From Dermacentor variabilis (lineage: Eukaryota > Arthropoda > Arachnida > Ixodida > Ixodidae), in contig NC_134574.1 of assembly GCF_050947875.1 (NCBI RefSeq), positions 151,418,434-151,482,433 of the forward strand: DNA of 64,000 nucleotides. The letters run 5' to 3'. Each line of letters opens with the position of its first letter. Position 1 is the first letter of the stretch. Shown piece after piece: positions 57,101 to 64,000 of the stretch. The notes beneath the pieces were generated by a model, which saw only the letters and a program-made list of their open reading frames with translations, was not told the DNA's origin and ran no database searches. Both the position numbers and the translations under genes were made by a program.

Positions 57101-59153
57101 CAGGAACATTTATTTATGTTCGCACGCGAAACTAACGAAGATAAATAAATAACTGAAATAGAGTAAATTGTGGACGAGGCTGATGAGCACCAGCAATTAA
57201 GCGAGCCCCCTCTCCTTCAATTCTTTTTGTTCATTTCTCTCCCACGATCCCTCTCTCGCTTTTTCGGTCACGTGCTGAAACTATCCCGCGTTCGCTGAAG
57301 GCTTTACGAGCGATGGCCGAGAGAGGGCAGTTGCCTTTCCGTTTACGATCATGGCGGCGTCCGCAGACCGCATTCGTTGGTAATCCGCCACGTCAGGAGT
57401 TTCACGCCGAGAGAACCACGGTGGCAGCACGTCGATCCAGTTTCGGAGAGTAGGATTTGTCGAGGATAAGTGCGGGAATTAAAGACAACCGTCCGGGGAG
57501 CACCGCGTCTGTAAAAATAAAAAATAAGAGAGAGCAGTATAGTGCGACGTCCTCCATTCGGGTGGGACGCATAACGGTATAACATAAATAAGGGTCGTAC
57601 GAATTGAGGGAACAAAAATGCTGTTCCCATGCGCACCCCTGTCCGACTCTTTCTTTTTGTGCCACATTCACCATAATCAGCGCATGAGAAGCGGAAGTGG
57701 CGAGGCCTCAAATAAACGCTTTCGAACGCGAAGGAACAGGAGATGTGACTTTTTTTTTTATGCGCCTTGGACCAAAGCTTGAACTTTCATCGACCATTGG
57801 TGCAATAGACTTGGAACAAAATTTCCACCTGGGCGCTTTACAGTCATAGGCTTCCATCTCTCTCTCTCTATTTCTCTTCTATTCCTTTCGTATTTTATTT
57901 TCTTTGCAGGTTTAGTTTGAAAGTGCAGAGATATAAGAATGGGCAGTGGACAACGGCTACTTAGAGAAGAGTGCGCATACCTTTTCTCCTCTTGCGGTGC
58001 AATTGACCCCTTGATATATTTTAGCTCCTGCCTCACCTCCACCCCCCTCCTCTCCCCCTGCTTTCTATTTCTTGGGGCGGGGGGGGGGGGGCGACCAGTT
58101 TGGCGGTGTGAAACGCCAGTACGGCCGCAGCTCTATCGTCTTGCTTAATTCAATAAACTGGTATTTCAAGCCATTGATGATGTTCATGCTGAGACAAATG
58201 AACTTGATAATTGGGAAGTTTTCAGTGTGCGCTGCTCTTGAGAACAAATAAAATCCTACATGAAGATAATTTTGTATACTGTTTTCAGTATGTGCATTCT
58301 TTCATTCGTTGTTTGCGAAATTTGACCCTGAGGGAGTGATGATTACATTTGTTCCTTTCATATAATTGATTTTGTATTCTACCTATTAATAATACATTGA
58401 CATCCGTGTTGTTGTTCCGCCGGTTTAATTATGTTACCTGTTCTTATGTTTTGTACGTTTTATGTATGCATGTTATGTAGGTATTATGTATTATGTTGTT
58501 TTAATTTGTGAAACTTCAGACTAATAATTTTATTCGAATTATGAATTTTCATGCCGAGAGTCCCACTAATTATTAATTTTGGGACATTCAGTGCATTACT
58601 GATTCATGAGCAAGCAGTTCTGTACTTCTGCGTAGAACTAATATCAAGGAGGCGTGAAGGGTGTTGGTGGAGGTGTTGTGGAAGTTATCAGTGAAAAAAT
58701 GATGTGTATTAATCTAACTGTCATGATAAACTATGTGAGAAAACTGGCGATTCGATGAAACACAGCAGGTCGTATAGGAAGTCATGCTGATACATGAACA
58801 TGCAGCTTCCCCAATGCCTTCCCTATACACTACTACAAATGTGAAAGTGCAGGAAATAAACTATAAAATAAGTACATTATATCGTTCGCCGTTCGCAAGG
58901 TGCCCTTTTCCGAGTGCTTCAATGCCTACGCCGGCCACAGCCGCATAAGTACAAAGTAAGTGTTGCTTTCACTTACAGGGTCGACACCTGTCCTGTTTAT
59001 TGAAACTGAATGTGCGCGATGCGCTGAAGAAAATGTAATCAAACAAAAACGGAAGGAAAAACATGGATATCGATCTGTAAAGACAACGTTGCGTACGTGA
59101 AAACAGAAAGCAAGAAAGAGATATAACAGAGAAGTACAGAGGTTGGTGACTAC
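54143..59153. other. Long non-coding interval, no gene recognised
   Basis: Frames up to 120 codons on both strands (55369-55731, 57349-57711) without recognisable domains. A G run is at 58079-58092. The area 58430-58560 is AT-rich with TATG words. A GC-richer patch lies at about 54950-55640. Nothing else is supported. Confidence 0.4.
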
Positions 59154-59258
59154 CTGCAGCAGAGCAAGGAGGAACTCAGTTGCCAAAGAGTGACGCAGAT
59201 ACTCCGGGGGCATGTATTTTATTGCCAGCCTGTATACCCTCTCCCCGAGAACCAGCAT
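59154..59258 (-). CDS. Candidate internal exon of an unidentified host gene
   Basis: On the minus strand, CTCGCAG at 59265-59259 looks like a splice acceptor and CTGCAG|GTAGTC at 59154 a donor. Between them lie 105 bases (35 codons, phase 0 at both ends) that read like globular protein, with RLAIKYMPPEYLRHSLATEF. An in-frame stop lies just upstream, within the putative intron. No matching neighbouring exon was recognised within the window and the family is not known to me. A short frame of this kind can arise by chance. Confidence 0.35.
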
Positions 59259-61342
59259 CTGCGAGCGGTTGGCGCTTTGTATGCGTCCCGTATGTCAAAA
59301 AACTAAATTGGGTTTGTTATTTCCCAGGCGAGTAGCTTTCCTATCGCAAGCTCAAAATCAAAGCTCCGACCCTTTTGCCCATCCTAACGTGGATTCATTG
59401 TAGAAAAACAAGGCCATATTTTGCTGCAATTCATTTGCCTTTTCTTTTTTTTTTTCATCATTCATAACACCGAGCGGCCGACCCTGGAGAGAACGATAGA
59501 GACGTGACGGCGTCCGATCGATAACGAAGAATAAGAAGTACGGAGAATGAAATAAATTGTTGTAGAATACAAACCCTGTGTTGAAGGGGACGGGGAAAAA
59601 TAAACAAGGCACAGTCTTAGCGAGACGAGAGATTAACCTTTTCAGTCCGACATCTGCTGTGTTAACCCGCGACACAGTGGTTCCCGTAGACTGTGCTCCC
59701 CTCGGCGTGTGTAGGGCTTCGTATGCAAATGGGCTGGGGTTGACAGCGAACCGTTCAGCACGTGCACGACCCCCTCGAGGTACGCTGGTGGTGGCGTTGA
59801 CATCGCCGGAAGGAGTCGGGAGAGGTAAAAAAAATAAAAAAAAAAGAAAGGTCACGGACTGCGTATTCCGCCAACTCTCCGGGGATTCAATACGTTATCG
59901 CCTGCTTTTTCTTTCATTGTTTTTTTTTCTGACAACACAGAAAGAGTTTCCAGAAGTAGAGGAGAAATTCAGGTTTCTCCCTTCTTTTTATGCGACAGCA
60001 TTCATACGGTCAATACATTGGACTGAGATACAATCTAGCTCCAGCGCTCGATACACCAAACGAAGTTGTTCAGAGGCTGTGGCGGTGTCCCTGGGGAGCA
60101 CGAAGTCATGGGGACGAGTCCCAGCAAGGTGGTCGAGAGGACCGCAGGTTGTACAGAATAACCCGCGTCCCTAAGCTACTCAAGTTGACCTCTTGCATTG
60201 GGAAGTTAATCTGAAATGAAAATATTAATTAAATAATCATAGTTCATTATTGATAACAATGATAATTGATAATTGATAAATAAGTAAATAAATAAATATA
60301 AAGGTTGCGTGAGATAGATAGGAAAGAGAAATGAAGAATGCTACTATGATGTGTTCAGAGTACTCAGTGTACTTTCTCTTTCTCTTCCCCACCTAAGCTG
60401 GCGCCTTCGTTGATTGCACTGAAAAAAAAGAGAGAGAGAGAGAGACAGTGATTGCGGAGAGGAAGAAGTGCTATTTTCTGTAGTTCTTTGGGAAGCCCAA
60501 GTTGGGTCCAAGTTGGGGAGCCAAGCCCAATTACCCAAGTTAGTTTCAAAGAGGTTTCTAGGTACAGTTAGATGGCCGCAACGAGAACTGCTATTACCAT
60601 GCCAAGAATGTTATTAGCCATAAAATGAAAGATCACGTAAAGGCGTGCTGCTCTGCACGCTACTTGAACTATAGGAATGTCTGTGAAAGGGTGTGGCGTC
60701 ACCGAACGAATATAGTTTTCAGGTATAGTTCCGGCCTTTTGAAGCGTCCAGTCTCTCGTTGCGCGTGTCAGTCCAATGCGCAACGAACCTGCACGTCATC
60801 TCTCCCCATATAATCACACAGCCTGAATTGTAGCGCCATATCTTTCCCTATATCACTGCCACACCAAAGCGCCATACGTTAAACGATGGCGGCGTGAAAT
60901 TTGCTTGCCTCGCCCGGCACTGCATCGCGGTGCCTTCCACGAAGCGGGATGGGATGGCCACAACCACGGCATTGGGCAAGGCGTCTAGATTTCCGAGGCG
61001 TGGCCGTAGATGGGTAGTCATGTTCAAGCCGAAGGCAGCTATCTCGAGGTAGATGACGTAGAAAGGTTGTCAGGTTTGTAAAAGAAAACAAAGCAATCAA
61101 TAAAGGCATGTAGTCCACCATTAACATTAATATAACACGCTCACCTGTAGGCCGATCTCGGCGAGTGTGTCAACGCATAGAGGCGTATGCTTCATAGAGC
61201 TTTACCTGTTTTCTCTTTACAGTCAAACACGCACCGCGCAGTGCTTCTACATTCAACAATGTCGAGTGATTCCTCGCGGCAATTTACCAATTGTGCAGCA
61301 ATTTGGCGAAATTTTCTAGGCTGCCTGCTGAATACGTGGAGA
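59259..61342. other. Non-coding interval, no gene recognised
   Basis: The 198-codon plus-strand frame at 59578-60174 contains K- and F-rich low-complexity stretches and no domain. A TAAA/TGATAA-rich patch is at 60205-60300 and a short (GA)n at 60430-60446. Confidence 0.4.
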
Positions 61343-61417
61343 AGAATGAATGAATGAATGAATGAATGAATGAATGAATGAATGAATGAATGAATGAATG
61401 AATGAATGAATGAATGA
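61343..61417. repeat. (GAAT)n microsatellite
   Basis: About 18 uninterrupted GAAT units. The translated SFIHSFIH-type frame on the other strand is produced by the repeat. Confidence 0.95.
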
Positions 61418-62516
61418 CTAGTTTTCAATGTAAGGCATGCTCTGAAACCACGAACTGTCGAAGTTTTCACGGGAGTCTCAAATCATATCTAAAAGTAAGC
61501 TTCCTTATTAAGTCAGTTGTCAGTAGCTTGAACGCTCTTCAGAAAGCATGTAATTACATATATGCCAGCAAATTTTACCGTACGTAAGAATAAAATTTTA
61601 TTTTCTTATTTCTCTAAAATCTAATACCCTTGGAGTGTAAGAATGTGCTTTTCTTTAACGCGTGCTTCTTTCATTAAATTTCTAAAAGTAGATGCTGACG
61701 GCTCTTAAGGACGCCGGCCACTCACCAATGCGGACGTGCGATAAAAAGAGAAGTACGTTGCGAAAAATAATGTTAAAACGATGCAAGATGCACTTAGGCG
61801 CACAGTGCCTTGTATAGTGTATCGAGGTAAAACGCGCTTACATCGAACGGGAGATAGCCTTTCCTGATAGGCGATCCTCAAAAGATGTAGGCGCTAGGGT
61901 GAAGTTGGCTGAGGGGAGCTACTGATCCCTTGAAAAGGGAACTACCTAATTCCTCGTGCTTCCGTTATATCGATCCATCAACTCCATGAAAGTACGCTAG
62001 AAAAGTTATTGAGAATTCTTTCAACTTTCAATCTCCACCGGCGCACCTAGCACCGTAATTAAAACCTCGTCATCAGGCCACTCCTCATGTCTCTGGGAAC
62101 CGTGCAATCCCTAATAATTACGAAAGACTGGAAACGAGAAATTTGTTGCTCGGGATTTGTATGATGGAGTAGGCCTTCGGTTGTCCGCAACGGCGGAAAA
62201 GGGGCGAACGTACTGGCAGTGACGCGATCTACCGAGTAGGAAAGGAATATATTAAAGATAACTGGTCACGGCAGGCACATTGGCCAGGCAACCTGCCTGT
62301 CTCGCATTACGAAGTGTAAGGCAAAGTGAAGTATATTTGCACGAGCGTTTTCATTAGCGAGAAACACGTCGACTGCTCTAAGCCTCGCGACTAACAAAGT
62401 TTTGCCAATCGGGTGCGCGTGGTGGCTTTTCACGCAGACAACTACGAAGCTACGTATCTCTATCTACAGCAGCACGCTCACAGGACGCCGTTCGTGAACA
62501 TGTCACAAAGAGAGAA
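61418..62516. other. Non-coding interval, no gene recognised
   Basis: No frame above background and no repeat recognised. Confidence 0.5.
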
Positions 62517-62900
<384 letters not shown>

Positions 62901-64000
62901 AAGAGCAATACAGAAAGCCACGAAGTTAACATAGCAAACCTGTTTTGCTACCGTGCACATGGAGAACAAGAAATAAGTACGAAGCGAGAGAAAGAGGGGG
63001 ATAGAAAGAGCACGAGCTACTCGCAGCCTGTAATTGTGCATACCGAGTCTACAAACGACCGCAAAAACTTGTTCACATTTATACTTTTTGTGCGCAAACA
63101 AACAGGGACGAAGAATAGGGGCAACACAAGGACGAGCGCTTTGTAAGCAAGTAAGCAAGAAACTTGCATACTTGATAAGCCCCACTAATTGACATTCTAG
63201 TTGTTTTCTGCTTCAACGACGCAGGTGTCCTGAGTTGATTTTCACCTGCTGGAAACTTTCTTGAGCACAGCCAGTTGAATTCTTTCCAGAGAGGACGACG
63301 CTGGACTTCATAACTGGAACGAGTGAACAACAGATGCGAAACAGTGCGAGTCTTGAGAGACCGAAGTTAACTCGACATAATTCTGCATAAAGGCGTCCAC
63401 TAGCACACGCAAGCCTGCAGGCGAAAGAACAACAATACACGTTGTAGCGACGCACGAGAACTTTCCATTTTTGTGTACTCTTCCTCTGCATATGTCCCAG
63501 ATGATGCCGAAATAAGGCGGGATGCTCAATGTTGCAGCTCATGAAAACAAAGGCTCGACTGCCAGTGGGCGGACAGTCGCCTTGTCAGGGTGGCTGTCGC
63601 TCCAATCAACTCCGTTTTGCCGTTGCTCATCCCAGGGGAGGGAACAACATGCACATAGTCAGGGAAAGAAGTGGACAAGGCGACTCTACTCCCCATTGCA
63701 TAGCACGCCGTTGAGTGGGCTATTCCCAAACACGAAATATAGTCCCCTGACACGTGAATGACGCCGTGGAAGTTTCGTGACCAAAAAAAAAAAGAACTTG
63801 ACAGTTTCTATATCGCAACCTGTCTGGAAGGGGCGGGCTCCCTACACGTGACAACTCTATATTTAGTTCCGGTGTGGCATAGTGACCGCACTTATGTGGG
63901 CGTGTTGGCGTAATGCGTCGGTTTCAGTTGGTGCACCTCGACTTGACATGCTGTGGTCCAGTAGTGTCCATTTTTGCGCATATAGCTAGCGAGGCACAAT
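62901..64000. other. Non-coding interval with one foldback-family half-site
   Basis: At 63094-63141 GCGCAAACAAACAGGGACGA ... ACACAAGGACGAGCGC has the layout of one arm of the 35848 palindrome (GCGCAAA ... AAGGACAAGCGC). Frames at 63213-63542 (minus) have no recognisable domain. Nothing else is supported. Confidence 0.45.

Noticed and set aside
59578..60174. 198-codon plus-strand frame
   Set aside because: It contains lysine- and phenylalanine-rich low-complexity stretches from A and T runs, no domain, and no supporting signal.

Overview
The window looks like nuclear, repeat-rich intergenic DNA from a hard tick (Ixodidae, probably Metastriata). This rests on family recognition. Two copies of a tRNA-derived SINE match what I remember as the tick 'Ruka' SINE. 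There are several RTE-type non-LTR retrotransposons with (GAT)n tails, and a Ty3/gypsy polyprotein whose N-terminus is of a kind common in tick genomes. No intact host protein-coding gene, no confident tRNA or rRNA gene and no CRISPR array was found. Most reading frames are noise or shadows of transposable elements.

Layout, 1-11.3 kb. A SINE with a 12-bp target-site duplication is followed by a tandem array with a 981-bp unit: one partial, two complete and one partial copy. Two retrotransposons interrupt the array. One is a 5'-truncated, RNase H-bearing non-LTR element at a unit boundary (1096-2254). The other is a complete LTR retrotransposon on the minus strand (3738-10622). It has two 800-bp LTRs that look identical, TG...CA ends, a 4-bp GCGT duplication and one open 1480-residue Gag-Pol frame. 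In that frame integrase precedes reverse transcriptase, a copia-like order in a gypsy-type element. Removing the insertion restores a unit of exactly 981 bp.

11.3-22 kb. This is mostly featureless AT-rich DNA. It holds a (CTTT)n tract, a decayed SINE and a 5'-truncated RTE element (about 15.0-17.07 kb) with a frameshifting internal deletion.

22-34.4 kb. The ends are inverted CACTGTAAAAAA...TTTTTTACAGTG termini, both followed by CCGTA/TACGG-rich subterminal repeats. They probably mark one DNA transposon of about 12.3 kb. Inside are three inverted-repeat structures and several splice-flanked open segments that may belong to one spliced transcription unit of unknown function.

34.4-64 kb. A 0.93-kb element with terminal inverted repeats contains a 130-bp near-perfect palindrome. 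Further on are hAT-like terminal fragments, a second RTE copy inactivated by two nonsense codons (42.04-43.97 kb), a 5'-truncated SINE with a 14-bp duplication, and a pair of short tRNA-like repeats. There is also a 12-bp-based minisatellite, a much older RTE remnant split by a foldback (53.5-54.15 kb), one candidate host exon on the minus strand (59154-59258), and (GAAT)n and (GACA)n arrays.

The genes do not form a pathway. The window is a record of repeated insertion and tandem duplication. The youngest event visible is the LTR element, which looks intact enough to be autonomous. Identities of LTRs and repeat units were judged by eye, not by alignment.
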